A stretch of DNA of 37,264 nt from CAZBUK01 sp964495085 (GCA_964495085.1 CAZBUK010000035.1:1-37264); one strand, 5' to 3'. Positions 1-9,193 are shown, counted from the first letter of the stretch. Numbers and translations are program-made. The notes: a model not told the origin generated them from the sequence alone.

Positions 1-1
1 T

Positions 2-958
2 ACCGCGTCCATGATGAATATCGGAACGGAGTATACATATACTTCGATCAACGCCGATAATCTTCTGCACGATGCCGTACGAAGCGATTACGTCTTGTAC
101 CTTTCAACGCATATCGACGTCCTCGAATTTGCAGGTGTGCCGCGCGTTAGTATATATCCATCGGTACGATACGACAGGATGGAGACCGGAGCCGCATCGG
201 TAAAGAGAACATACGATCGGACAACCTGGAGAATAGGACTCAACGTTCGTCCGATGTCGTACGATAAATTTATAATCCGCTCATCAGCCGGAAGTAATTT
301 CAAAGCTCCGAATTTTAACGATATGTACTGGGTGCCTGGAGGGAATCCCGATCTGAGTCCCGAGTCGTCGTTCAGCTTCGACGCGGGTATCCGGTTCAGT
401 ATGGATCTTCTCAACGGAAACTTCACCTTCGACGGAAGCGGATTTCTCATAGAGACCGCGGATCGTATTGTCTGGCTGCCGGGAATTATATCGACGATCT
501 GGAGTCCTGTAAATTTCGATCGGGTGTATTCCAAAGGGATCGAACTTGAAGCATCCTGGACCGCGGGAACCGGCGTGTTCGGAATTTCTATGATCTATGT
601 ACTGCAGGAAGTCCGGATACGGGCGGATGCTGCTGACCGGCGGGACGGACACCTTCCCTATATCCCGGGCGAAACGCTCAAGGCGGACATTCGTTGGAAG
701 CTGAACCCTTTTATGCTGCATTTTCAACCCCGGTACAGCAGCCACCGGCATGTTCCCGGTGACGACGGCAGAACGCTCCCGTCGTATTTCACCGCCGATC
801 TTAACTGTAAATTCACACTCGGCGTTTTTACAACGAATCTCGATCTCGGAATACATCTGAAAAATATATTCGATACCCGCTATGAGCTGGTTAAGAACTA
901 CCCGCTGCCGGGAAGGCATTTCTTGCTCTCATTGCAGATATCCTATCCTGAGAGCTGA
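2..958 (+). CDS. TonB-dependent outer-membrane receptor, C-terminal part (5' truncated by window)
   Basis: This is the beta-barrel end of a TonB-dependent receptor, which carries a scarce substrate across the outer membrane using TonB energy. The frame is open to the window edge, so the signal peptide, TonB box and plug lie upstream. About 318 residues are visible. They include the family-typical segment FKAPNFNDMYW followed by GNPDLSPESS, alternating aromatic beta-strands, and the closing block LKNIFDTRYE...LPGRHFLLSLQISY that resembles the last two barrel strands. The next gene, 51 bp downstream on the same strand, resembles the cobalamin-binding lipoprotein BtuG. A BtuB-type vitamin B12 transporter is therefore the best guess, but substrate cannot be read from the barrel alone. 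The family call is firm; the substrate is inference. Confidence 0.9.
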   Translation, partial: TASMMNIGTEYTYTSINADNLLHDAVRSDYVLYLSTHIDVLEFAGVPRVSIYPSVRYDRMETGAASVKRTYDRTTWRIGLNVRPMSYDKFIIRSSAGSNFKAPNFNDMYWVPGGNPDLSPESSFSFDAGIRFSMDLLNGNFTFDGSGFLIETADRIVWLPGIISTIWSPVNFDRVYSKGIELEASWTAGTGVFGISMIYVLQEVRIRADAADRRDGHLPYIPGETLKADIRWKLNPFMLHFQPRYSSHRHVPGDDGRTLPSYFTADLNCKFTLGVFTTNLDLGIHLKNIFDTRYELVKNYPLPGRHFLLSLQISYPES

Positions 959-1009
959 TGCCCGTAAACGAAATATGATCTGTATACTAAAGCGAAAGGA
1001 AGTTGCGCG

Positions 1010-2062
1010 ATGAGGTTACTAATCTCTATGCTGATCATGGTACCGGCGCTTATAATCTCCGGGTGTCTCGATGGTACTGACGATAACGGCGGTACGATCT
1101 CTCTCACCGGCGTATATGTGGTCAATGAAGGAAACTTCGGCCAGGGAAACGGATCGCTGACGATTTACAATCCGCAAACGAACCAGATAACGCAGAACGC
1201 TTTCGAACTGGCGAATGAGCGTCCCCTGGGAGACGTGCCGAACGATATGATATTCTTCGACAATAGAGGGTATATCGTGGTAAACAACTCGGACCGGCTT
1301 GAGATCGTCGATCTCGACGACCTCAAATCCGAGACGTCCGTATCCTTTACCGGCAGCCGTTCGCCGTATCGAATCAGCATAGACCCGATCCGTAACTTGG
1401 CATTTGTCACCCATCTCTACGATAACGCGGTAAGTTTCATCGACATAAACGGCCCGACGATTACCCGTGAAGTACAGGTCGGTAATAACCCGACAGGATT
1501 GATAGCGATGCTCGACCGTGTCTTCGTGCTGAATTCCGGATTCGGCAACGACAGCACGATGTCGATTATCGATATCGCATCGGGCTCCATCGAGAAGACT
1601 GTTACGGTCGGCCATGGGCCGATGGAGATCGTAGCAGATGCGAGCGGTATTATCTGGATACTCTGCACCGGACAATTCGGCGATTGGACCGATCCGTCCG
1701 ATCAGGGTACGCCGGGAAGTCTGTACAGATTTTTCGTCGGGAACGACGACGCGGAGCGCTGGACTGAATTCACTTCCCGCCCCTCGCGCATGTCTCTCGG
1801 GCCCGATGAATATATCTATGTCGTGACCGATGAAGGAGTGGACAAGGTGTCGATGATAGGTATGAATGCCAGGGAACAGATCATTCCCGGGAGTTTTTAC
1901 GGTATACAATCCGATTGGTTCCACGCACGGCTTTATGTGAGCGATGCAGGAAATTTCGTATCGCCCGGAACGGTCTATGCCTATACGCTTGGAGGACAGC
2001 TTACGGATTCGTTTACCGCGGGTATCATCCCGGGAAGAATATTGTTCACGTACGGCAATTAG
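1010..2062 (+). CDS. BtuG-like (DUF5074/YVTN-type) beta-propeller surface lipoprotein
   Basis: The 350-aa product starts with a lipoprotein signal peptide: a hydrophobic stretch ending in ISGC, so Cys19 is the lipidated residue. It is followed by an Asp-rich tail (LDGTDDNGG) resembling the surface-export signal of Bacteroidota lipoproteins. The mature protein opens with GVYVVNEGNFGQGNGSLTIY, close to the start of DUF5074 propellers such as BtuG. It continues as YVTN-like blades (for example LAFVTHLYDNAVSFIDI and RVFVLNSGFGNDSTMSIIDI), enough for about seven blades. BtuG proteins sit on BtuB and capture cobalamin or cobinamide. The position directly behind a TonB-dependent receptor supports the same job here. 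A GGAAG ribosome-binding site lies at 998-1002. The gene ends tail-to-tail with murI, the two stops overlapping by 4 bp. The propeller fold is firm; the B12 ligand is inference. Confidence 0.8.
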   Translation: MRLLISMLIMVPALIISGCLDGTDDNGGTISLTGVYVVNEGNFGQGNGSLTIYNPQTNQITQNAFELANERPLGDVPNDMIFFDNRGYIVVNNSDRLEIVDLDDLKSETSVSFTGSRSPYRISIDPIRNLAFVTHLYDNAVSFIDINGPTITREVQVGNNPTGLIAMLDRVFVLNSGFGNDSTMSIIDIASGSIEKTVTVGHGPMEIVADASGIIWILCTGQFGDWTDPSDQGTPGSLYRFFVGNDDAERWTEFTSRPSRMSLGPDEYIYVVTDEGVDKVSMIGMNAREQIIPGSFYGIQSDWFHARLYVSDAGNFVSPGTVYAYTLGGQLTDSFTAGIIPGRILFTYGN

Positions 2063-2880
2063 ACGAGAAAATCACCGACTTTCCTGACGGTATCGAGAGA
2101 TTTTCCGAGAAATCTTTCACCTATCTCTTTAAACCGGTGCGGGACATCGCTTACCAGGAAGACGTGACGAGGAGGCTCGTCGTCGTTCCTCAAGAGGTTC
2201 GCCCCGTCGAGAGCTTCGTACACGGCATTCGCCGTCGAATCTGCGGAATCGATGAGCCTTATCCCGTCGCCGGTTATCTCACGGATGACGTCCTTCAGTA
2301 TCGGATAATGCGTGCATCCGAGAACGAGCGTATCGATGCCTCTTTCGATGAGAGGCTGCAGGTATTCGCGGGCGATCAGGCGCGTAGCCTCGTGATCGCT
2401 CCAACCCTCCTCGGCGAGCGGGACGAAGAGGGGACAGGCTTGCGTTTCGATCGTTACTGCTCGGTCGTAACCGTGAATGGCTTTCGTATACGCACTGCTT
2501 GCGATGGTACCGAGCGTACCGATCACTCCAATCTTCTTGCGGCCCGAGAGACCGGCTGCAATCCGTGCTACCGGATCGATCACCCCGATAACCGGTACCG
2601 GGGCCTCGCGTTCCACCACATCGAGTGCGACCGCCGAAACGGTGTTGCACGCGACCACGATAAACTTCACATTCTGCTCGACCAGGATCCGCGTATCCTG
2701 TTTTGCATACGTACGCACCACCTCGGCCGATTTCGGACCGTAAGGGACCCGGGCGGTGTCGCCGAAATAAACGATCGATTCGCCGGGAAGTCGTTTCATC
2801 AATGCGCTGACGACGGTCAGACCGCCGATGCCTGAATCGAATACCCCTATAGGGCGGTTTGCCGAAGGTTCAGTATTCAT
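2059..2880 (-). CDS. murI: Glutamate racemase
   Basis: Cofactor-independent racemase that makes D-glutamate from L-glutamate for peptidoglycan stem peptides in the cytoplasm. The 273-aa product has normal family length. It shows the N-terminal FDSGIGGLTV block with Asp15, the first catalytic cysteine in VACNT (Cys78), the second in GCTHYP (Cys189), and the YFGDTARVPYG segment. The ATG at 2880 lies 11 bp below the end of glnD, so the two are probably cotranscribed. MurI is the last gene of the minus-strand run and its stop overlaps that of the convergent lipoprotein gene. The extra seven or so residues before PIGVFDSG are unremarkable. Confidence 0.97.
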   Translation of the reverse strand: MNTEPSANRPIGVFDSGIGGLTVVSALMKRLPGESIVYFGDTARVPYGPKSAEVVRTYAKQDTRILVEQNVKFIVVACNTVSAVALDVVEREAPVPVIGVIDPVARIAAGLSGRKKIGVIGTLGTIASSAYTKAIHGYDRAVTIETQACPLFVPLAEEGWSDHEATRLIAREYLQPLIERGIDTLVLGCTHYPILKDVIREITGDGIRLIDSADSTANAVYEALDGANLLRNDDEPPRHVFLVSDVPHRFKEIGERFLGKSLDTVRKVGDFLV

Positions 2881-2891
2881 GCGGGAGTTCT

Positions 2892-5546
2892 TCAGTATGT
2901 CAGTAGTGGAGAAATCGACTGCAGAATCTTCTCTCTGATCTCGTCGTACCGCTCATGCGGAATCTTCTCGCCCTCCCGCGTCAGCAGATAGAACGAATCC
3001 ACGATGCCGTCGACACGTGTCGCTATCTTGGCAAAATTTATATTGAAGTCGAACTCCGAAAGAGCTCTGGTGAGCCGGTACAGCGTACCGATCATATCCG
3101 GTCCGTATACGTCGATTATTGTATGATGCGGAGTTTCATCGAACCTGACCTCGAATTCGGCGCCGGGACGGAGCTTGTGCTGCTGCCTCCGTTTCCATTT
3201 TCTTCGATGCCGCTCGATAATCGAATCGAGATCGGTGACGCGGTTCGCGGCGAGTTCTTCGAGCTGCCGCCGAATATTTTCACAGGTTTCGTCGTCGAGG
3301 GATTTTTCATGCAGCAGATCGGTGACGCGGAATTTATCGATAATGATGCCGTCCGAGCGTGTGAAGATGTTCGCGTCGATAATGTTGGCGTCATGCGCGG
3401 TCAGGATGCCGCACAGGTCCGACAGCGCGTACGGCCGGTCTTCCATAATGATCGTCAGCTCGGTAAATCCCCTGTGGTGCATATAGTGCATCGTGATCGC
3501 GGCGCCGACCCGTCTGCTGTTTTCGATCGATTCGATGTGCTGGCTTATCTCCTTGTCGGAAAATGATGCGATGTAGCTCCGGTCGTCGAATTGATCGATG
3601 TGATTCCTGATCGAATCTTCGGGAATATACGACGATATCTTCTTGATGATCAGATTGACGCTTGCGCGGTAACGTTCGATGCCGTCGTCTTCGCCCGATC
3701 GTTTCAACAGCACGTCTGCTGTCCGCAGGTACAATTCCTGCAGCAGCTGGCTTTTCCAATCGGTCCAGATTTTCGGATTGACCGCCGACAGGTCGGCGTA
3801 GGTGAGCAGGTACAGCATATCGAGCTGCTGCAGCTGATTGAACCGCGAGGCGAACTCGATAATGGTTTCGCTCTCGTAAATATTCCGCCGGAAGGCTATT
3901 TGTTCCATGAGGAGATGATGTCGGATGAGAAAGAGAATGTCGTCCATGTTCGACGTTCTGCCGAGCCGCTTGAGGATGTCTTCCGCCATATCCGCCCCGA
4001 TTATCTCGTGATCGTTGACCCTGCGGGGTTTTCCGATGTCGTGGAACAGGGTGGCGAAATAGAGTTCTTCCTTGTAGCGGAGATTTCTGAACAGCTCGCC
4101 GAGAAAACCGGCATCCCGATCGAGCTGGTTGAGCTTTTCAATAGCGATGAGCGTGTGCTCGTCGGCGGTATAGAAATGATAGATATTGTGTTGAAAGAAA
4201 GCGACCAGGTCGCCGAACTCGGGTATAAAGCGCTCGAAGACGCCGTACTCATGCATCGAACGCAGCGCCAGCGCGGTATACGGCGCGCGGAGGATCGCGG
4301 CGAAGATTCCCCCCGCATCCATCGATGCCTGTACCGTCTCGTTTACCAGATGTAGATTATCGAAAATAAAACGGCGCACCCGGTTCGAAACGGGCTTGCC
4401 GAGTTTAGCCTGGTGTAAGAACACCCGCAGAAGGTGAATTCCCGTCAATTCCCATTTTGACGGGAATTCGTCGCTGAGGCCGATCTGACTACCGTCGAAC
4501 GTAAAAATCTCGTCCAGTCTGACGGTGCGCTCATGCACTATCCGGGGTGGATGGTAAAGTTCCGAATAGGTCTGAACGAAGATCGCATTGAAGGTAGCGA
4601 TCTCGCGGGCATGTATATAATACTCGCGCATGAAGCCTTCAACTGCCCGTCTTAAGCTGGAATCGTCGTATCCCAATCCATTCGCTACGCCCTCCTGGAT
4701 TGGAAAGTCCAGACTATCATGTGTATTTCCTGCGAGGAAGTGAAGTTGATGTCTGGTACGGAGCAGGTACCTCAGCGCATCATGCAGACGGTTTTGTTGG
4801 GCCCGGTCGATCCTGCCGTTTTCGCTATATTCATTGATCAACCCTTCGCACGCGGAGACATAGACGGGTTTATCGGGTGTGATCGGATGGAGGGGATTCG
4901 GTTTCAGATAACGGTCGATCCAGACGAGCGTATGCAGGTCGCGTAATCCTCCGGCGCTGTATTTAACGTTCGGTTCCAGCAGCTTGACGGAATTACCGTA
5001 ACGCTGATGACGCTGCTGGATCTGATCTATGACGTGACGTACGAAAGCGAGGTTTTTGTTTGACTTATTGAGGTCGTTGACGATCGAAACGAATTCATTG
5101 TATAAGCGTGGATTGCCGCACAGGTAGCGCGATTCGAGCAGCGATGCCCAGGAGTCGAAATCGGTCTCATGCAGATCGAGCATCTCCCGGTAGCTCCTGA
5201 ACGAATGACCGATGTTGAATCCGACATCGTAGAGCAGATGCAGGAACGCCATGGAACTATGTTCCGCGGTTTTACGGTGTTCCTCATCCCGGAATAATAT
5301 GAGCAGGTCGATGTCGGAATGCGGAGACAGCTCGCACCGTCCGTATCCGCCGAGAGCGAGTATGGCAACGGGTTCCTTGAGCGAGGGATCGAGCAGGTCG
5401 AACAGATTGTTGATAAATACATCCGTCTCGATGGTTAGCTCGCGTGCGAGCGTGAGTCCGTCCACGCCGTCGTCATGGAGGCGGCGGGCTTTTTCCAACG
5501 TAGCCAAGTACTGATCCTGGTGATTATTTATGTCGATCGGCTTCAT
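2892..5546 (-). CDS. glnD: [Protein-PII] uridylyltransferase / uridylyl-removing enzyme
   Basis: GlnD senses glutamine and adds or removes UMP on the PII signal protein, setting nitrogen assimilation. From the ATG at 5546 the protein is 884 aa, in the family range. Domains in order: a nucleotidyltransferase with GGYGRCELSPHSDIDLL (about residues 66-82; Asp78 and Asp80 are metal ligands); a linker helical domain; an HD phosphohydrolase domain with FHDIGKPRRVNDHE (His502/Asp503); and two C-terminal ACT domains (about 692-767 and 803-884). A TTG at 5600 in the same frame would add 18 residues. Neither start has a clear Shine-Dalgarno sequence, so I prefer the ATG. It lies between the lamin-tail gene and murI on the same strand. 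No glnB, amtB or glnA is in the window. A striking inverted repeat lies inside the gene at 4436-4469. Confidence 0.96.
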   Translation of the reverse strand: MKPIDINNHQDQYLATLEKARRLHDDGVDGLTLARELTIETDVFINNLFDLLDPSLKEPVAILALGGYGRCELSPHSDIDLLILFRDEEHRKTAEHSSMAFLHLLYDVGFNIGHSFRSYREMLDLHETDFDSWASLLESRYLCGNPRLYNEFVSIVNDLNKSNKNLAFVRHVIDQIQQRHQRYGNSVKLLEPNVKYSAGGLRDLHTLVWIDRYLKPNPLHPITPDKPVYVSACEGLINEYSENGRIDRAQQNRLHDALRYLLRTRHQLHFLAGNTHDSLDFPIQEGVANGLGYDDSSLRRAVEGFMREYYIHAREIATFNAIFVQTYSELYHPPRIVHERTVRLDEIFTFDGSQIGLSDEFPSKWELTGIHLLRVFLHQAKLGKPVSNRVRRFIFDNLHLVNETVQASMDAGGIFAAILRAPYTALALRSMHEYGVFERFIPEFGDLVAFFQHNIYHFYTADEHTLIAIEKLNQLDRDAGFLGELFRNLRYKEELYFATLFHDIGKPRRVNDHEIIGADMAEDILKRLGRTSNMDDILFLIRHHLLMEQIAFRRNIYESETIIEFASRFNQLQQLDMLYLLTYADLSAVNPKIWTDWKSQLLQELYLRTADVLLKRSGEDDGIERYRASVNLIIKKISSYIPEDSIRNHIDQFDDRSYIASFSDKEISQHIESIENSRRVGAAITMHYMHHRGFTELTIIMEDRPYALSDLCGILTAHDANIIDANIFTRSDGIIIDKFRVTDLLHEKSLDDETCENIRRQLEELAANRVTDLDSIIERHRRKWKRRQQHKLRPGAEFEVRFDETPHHTIIDVYGPDMIGTLYRLTRALSEFDFNINFAKIATRVDGIVDSFYLLTREGEKIPHERYDEIREKILQSISPLLTY
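4436..4469. repeat. Perfect 13-bp inverted repeat inside glnD
   Basis: Arm GAATTCCCGTCAA (4436-4448) is exactly complementary to TTGACGGGAATTC (4457-4469), with an 8-nt loop. Two wobble pairs and a G-C extend it outward. AATTCCC also occurs as a short direct repeat at 4437-4443 and 4447-4453. It encodes about EFPSKWELTGI of GlnD, between the nucleotidyltransferase and HD domains. No function is known to me. Confidence 0.85.
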
Positions 5547-5620
5547 ATGCTGATTGAAAATAACTTTTGTTAATGTACGAAAGGAATCGGGAAAGAGCAA
5601 CGCAGGGGATGCTTCGATAT

Positions 5621-8600
5621 TTAAAGACGATCGGCCACGACAACCGTTTGTTTGAGCCGGACAAGATTACCTCCCCGTGCGTCGTAAGCTTCGAGCAGGA
5701 GAATATAAATTCCGAGACGTACTCTCCGGCCGCGCTCGTCTCTGCCGTCCCAAACGATGTAGCCTTCTGGACCGGACGGACTATGATTGAGGAGCGTACG
5801 TATCTCTCTGCCGACGGAATCAAATATCCGCAGGCGGACCATCCCGGTGCTCGTCGGAAGACGGAATGATACGATCGTATGATCCCGGAAGCCGTCACCC
5901 GTGGGTGAAAATGGATTGGGGTGTGCGGTTAAACTGGCGGAGAGGGGGGGCGTTTCGGTATAAAGACTATTAGCTCTCCCCGGCGTGGCTCCGGCAGGAT
6001 CGGCGGACGTGCTCCAGTTATATCTATCGGTCGACGAAAGCAACGGAGAGATTCTCTCAAGGGACTTCCCGCGAACGTCGACGATATCGGGATGATGCCA
6101 TGCGGGCAGGTATGGAACGGAATCGACGACGGCGCCGCTCGGATCCAGGAGCAGTACCTCGTCGCCCGTCGTCGTAAATCCGAGTCCCGTTCTGTTCTCT
6201 ATTCTGATATAAACGCCTTGCGGAATATCGTATCGCCCGAATAGAGTGGAGTCGGATGAGAGAATCATGAAATCGCCGGGATGCAAGTTATGCGATTGTT
6301 CGCTCAAAACATACCGGTTGATTCTTCCGCCAGGCGTCTCCCGATCGCGAATGCTCCAGTTACGGATATCGACGGGAATGGTACCGGGATTATAGATTTC
6401 GACAAATTCGGGCTGGTTCTCCCGTGGATGATACAGTATCTCGTTCACGATTAACGTTCGAGGGGGAAAACCGGCCAACAATTCGAACTCAAGGTAATTG
6501 TCGGTTTGACGCTGGTCGGGTGGATAATCAAGGTACAGAGACATCGATGTATAACCGGGTGAAGGTTCCCGCCATTCCAGGCTCATGACGATCGAGTCGA
6601 GAGGTTCCAGAACGGATCCGTATGTCAGGTCATCGATCTGATCGGGATTTGAATCACTGTACAGCGCCAATCCGAAACCCGATGCCCGAGCTCTCCCTCT
6701 GTTCACGATCGAAATCAGGAAAACGACAGGCTGCAGCGGTTCCGGTACGGCAGGATGAACTGTTAGGGAACGTATCGCAAGATCATACTCTTTTCTGCCG
6801 ATGCTGTTTTCAAATCCCGGCGTACCCCTTGCCGCGGATGAACCCCAATTTGACCGGTCGCCGGAAAGGTTGTTATGGTCTATTCTTTCGAGAGAAGATC
6901 CCCCCGTACCTCCCCATGCGGGAGTGAATTCGACCCTGTCGTGCGCTTTCCCGTTGTGATCGTAGATATACGCCACGTCTCCCTGGCTGTTCCAGAGAAA
7001 TGTGGGCTTGGCCGGAACCTGAATAACGGGGGAAGGAATAGTGTCGTATGCCTGGAATATCGACGCATCCTTTGTGACGAGCGCATACTCTCCGGGCCGC
7101 AGTGTAAAGTCGCTCCCGGTAATCGTGTAGTGCCTCGTCGTATCCCGGTCGCCGAATCTCCAGCCGCGCAGGTTTACCGGAGCGGAGCTCCTGTTGTATA
7201 GTTCTATCCATTCAGGTTCGGGACTCGCCGGTGCGTACATAATCTCATTGATGACAACCGACGAGTGGACGGGCGCGGGATGAAGGAAGAGCGTATACAC
7301 ATTGTTATCGGTATTCCGGTCGAAAGGGTAATCGACGACGAAGATAAATTCCTTTTCGACAGGTCTCTCCGGAATATAGGCAAATTCTACGAGAAGCCGG
7401 TCGTCGTATCCGAGCGGAGATCCGGAATTAATCGCTCCGATGAGCAGCGTATCATCGGAATCGGATATTCGCCTGTACATTCGGACGCTTATTCCCGCCG
7501 CGTCCGATAAACCGTTATTGACGATCCGAACGCTGAATGAAACCGGTTCTCCGACGATCGGTGTATCTGGATAAAGATCGACCGACTCGATCAACACATC
7601 GTGATGAAGTTTTCCGGAGACCTCGAATCCGTCCAATCGTATCGTTCCCGTCGTTCCTGTACCGTCGCCCGCCGATGAAATTCTGATATAGAACGGCCTA
7701 TGGTCCGCATCCGGTTCCGGGAGAGGTATTGAACGCAGCACATAACCGCTTTCTCCGCTGTGACTGAAGCGTGCAATCGGTTCACCGAATGATCTACCGC
7801 TGTCGAAACTGAGTGATACTTCGACGGTTGCGTCGAACGTTCCGGTTCGGCGTTCGAAGAACGTAAGCTTTTCATGTATACCTGCATCGGGATCGAATGG
7901 GGGCAGCACAATATATTGGCCGCGTGCGGCATTGCGAAGCAGGAGGGCTGCTGCTCCGCTGTGAACGATGGTCGTAATCATCTCGGCGTCCGGAGAATCC
8001 CCGGTATAACTCGTTCTCCATCCGGACGGGATATGCTCTGCGTCATCGGAAAAATTTTCAGACCAGGGAATACGCGAGACCGGACGGGCAACCGTCAACT
8101 TTCGGGTTATGGTCGACGAACCGGTCTGCTGATTCGGCGGATAGTCGAGATATACCGTGACCCATTTGTCACCTTCTTCGGTCGAAGGGAAGCTCGAAAC
8201 GACTCTGATCGAATCGTCCGGAGGGATAGGTGTCTGAACAGGTTCAGTATGAAGGAGTCGATCCCCGCTGTCCATAAAGTGCAGAAAGAATCCCGCGGCA
8301 TCGGAAATGCCCCTGTTCAGAACGACGACTTCGGTCTGCAACTCGTCCGAAGTTGTAGGGTAAGGAGGATCGAGGCGAAACCGGGTGAGCCTCAGATCAT
8401 GTTCGAGCACGGGGTGGGCGAGGAGTTCGATCTGATCGTATCGCAGCAGACCGGATGCCCCTTCGCTCACCGGTAATATCCGCCATTCGAACACCACGTG
8501 GGGCTCATTGATAAGCCTGGCGGGCAGTTCGAATATCCGGTTTTGAAAGACATTCGGGGCGGCAAGATTAGTTCTGCCGATCTCGACCATCTCGCTCCCG

Positions 8601-8953
8601 CCGAGGATCGCACTCAGAATTACCTCCGCTCCGAAGGTGCCGCTCCGCCGCTCGTGAAACCCGATCCGGTCCGGACGGAAGCCGGTGAAGTCGAACGCCG
8701 GAGTTCTTACGAACTGTTCGATCGTTGCATTACGGGCGAGGAGACGGGTCGCATTCTGGAAAATCTCTGTCTCGAAATCGCCTGCAGCGTTTCTGTTTCC
8801 GCTCGTCGTCCAGCCGTGAGGCAGCTCGGGAGGTGAGACCGATTGAAAATCCTCGACGTAGGGGAATATTCGTATCGGGTTGTCGGAAGGGAGTACGGTT
8901 TCGAGGATGAGAAAGAAACCGGCTATCTGAAGCAGCAGAAGGTTGGGCAGCAT
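5621..8953 (-). CDS. Secreted multidomain protein: lamin-tail domains, CARDB-like domains and FlgD-like C-terminus
   Basis: A 1110-aa exported protein of unknown function. A short hydrophobic signal (about residues 1-20) is followed by two paralogous beta-sandwich units around 30-175 and 296-447; both contain an ERR(S/T)GTF motif. There are three CARDB-like domains (about 185-290, 450-555, 722-825), recognisable by VVLNRGISDAAGFFL, RIVNNGLSDAAGISV and SIVNRGRARASGFGL. Two lamin-tail domains (about 563-715 and 832-995) start with VVINEIMYAP...EWIELYN and LIVNEILYHP...EFVEIYN. The C-terminus (about 1005-1108), with HPNPFSPTGDG and WDGRDERGRRVRLGIY, is a FlgD-like Ig fold that often serves as an outer-surface secretion or sorting module. 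GGAG sits just upstream of the ATG. It likely acts on the cell surface as an adhesive or scaffold protein. The gene ends 74 bp before glnD with no functional link apparent. Confidence 0.88.
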   Translation of the reverse strand: MLPNLLLLQIAGFFLILETVLPSDNPIRIFPYVEDFQSVSPPELPHGWTTSGNRNAAGDFETEIFQNATRLLARNATIEQFVRTPAFDFTGFRPDRIGFHERRSGTFGAEVILSAILGGSEMVEIGRTNLAAPNVFQNRIFELPARLINEPHVVFEWRILPVSEGASGLLRYDQIELLAHPVLEHDLRLTRFRLDPPYPTTSDELQTEVVVLNRGISDAAGFFLHFMDSGDRLLHTEPVQTPIPPDDSIRVVSSFPSTEEGDKWVTVYLDYPPNQQTGSSTITRKLTVARPVSRIPWSENFSDDAEHIPSGWRTSYTGDSPDAEMITTIVHSGAAALLLRNAARGQYIVLPPFDPDAGIHEKLTFFERRTGTFDATVEVSLSFDSGRSFGEPIARFSHSGESGYVLRSIPLPEPDADHRPFYIRISSAGDGTGTTGTIRLDGFEVSGKLHHDVLIESVDLYPDTPIVGEPVSFSVRIVNNGLSDAAGISVRMYRRISDSDDTLLIGAINSGSPLGYDDRLLVEFAYIPERPVEKEFIFVVDYPFDRNTDNNVYTLFLHPAPVHSSVVINEIMYAPASPEPEWIELYNRSSAPVNLRGWRFGDRDTTRHYTITGSDFTLRPGEYALVTKDASIFQAYDTIPSPVIQVPAKPTFLWNSQGDVAYIYDHNGKAHDRVEFTPAWGGTGGSSLERIDHNNLSGDRSNWGSSAARGTPGFENSIGRKEYDLAIRSLTVHPAVPEPLQPVVFLISIVNRGRARASGFGLALYSDSNPDQIDDLTYGSVLEPLDSIVMSLEWREPSPGYTSMSLYLDYPPDQRQTDNYLEFELLAGFPPRTLIVNEILYHPRENQPEFVEIYNPGTIPVDIRNWSIRDRETPGGRINRYVLSEQSHNLHPGDFMILSSDSTLFGRYDIPQGVYIRIENRTGLGFTTTGDEVLLLDPSGAVVDSVPYLPAWHHPDIVDVRGKSLERISPLLSSTDRYNWSTSADPAGATPGRANSLYTETPPLSASLTAHPNPFSPTGDGFRDHTIVSFRLPTSTGMVRLRIFDSVGREIRTLLNHSPSGPEGYIVWDGRDERGRRVRLGIYILLLEAYDARGGNLVRLKQTVVVADRL

Positions 8954-9193
8954 CCTGAACTCCGGTATTTGTTGTGAGTTTATAAAACGACCTGGTGACT
9001 CTATAAACTACACCAAATACGTCCATAACTACGGTTCGTCTCAAGATGCCGATCTGACGGACGTTACATGCGTTAGGTGCGGGGTCTCGTAGTTACATCT
9101 TCGCTTTGCTCCCGGAATAATAGGAAAATTCCGTCAATATCACAACGGTTTTCCCGACGACGATTTCGCCGGCGGATACTTTACATCAAATAA
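8954..9193. other. 240-bp intergenic region
   Basis: It lies between the SDR gene and the lamin-tail gene, both on the minus strand. It must hold any dedicated promoter of the lamin-tail gene. Two TATAAA strings occur near 8981 and 9002, but I find no convincing -35/-10 pair, no strong hairpin with a T-run and no RNA gene. Confidence 0.4.

Noticed and set aside
101..117. Phe/Asp-rich loop of HtrA (protein residues 101-117) as an unusual insertion
   Set aside because: Similar FFGDDPFF-type loops are common in DegQ/HtrA homologues, so it is not special. The numbers are protein residues of the gene at 25184-26428.
1915..2835. Long open frame on the plus strand opposite murI (306 codons)
   Set aside because: It is antisense to a clear murI, has no recognisable motif, is rich in Arg/His/Asp as expected from reading this genome's codons backwards, and overlaps the end of the propeller gene.
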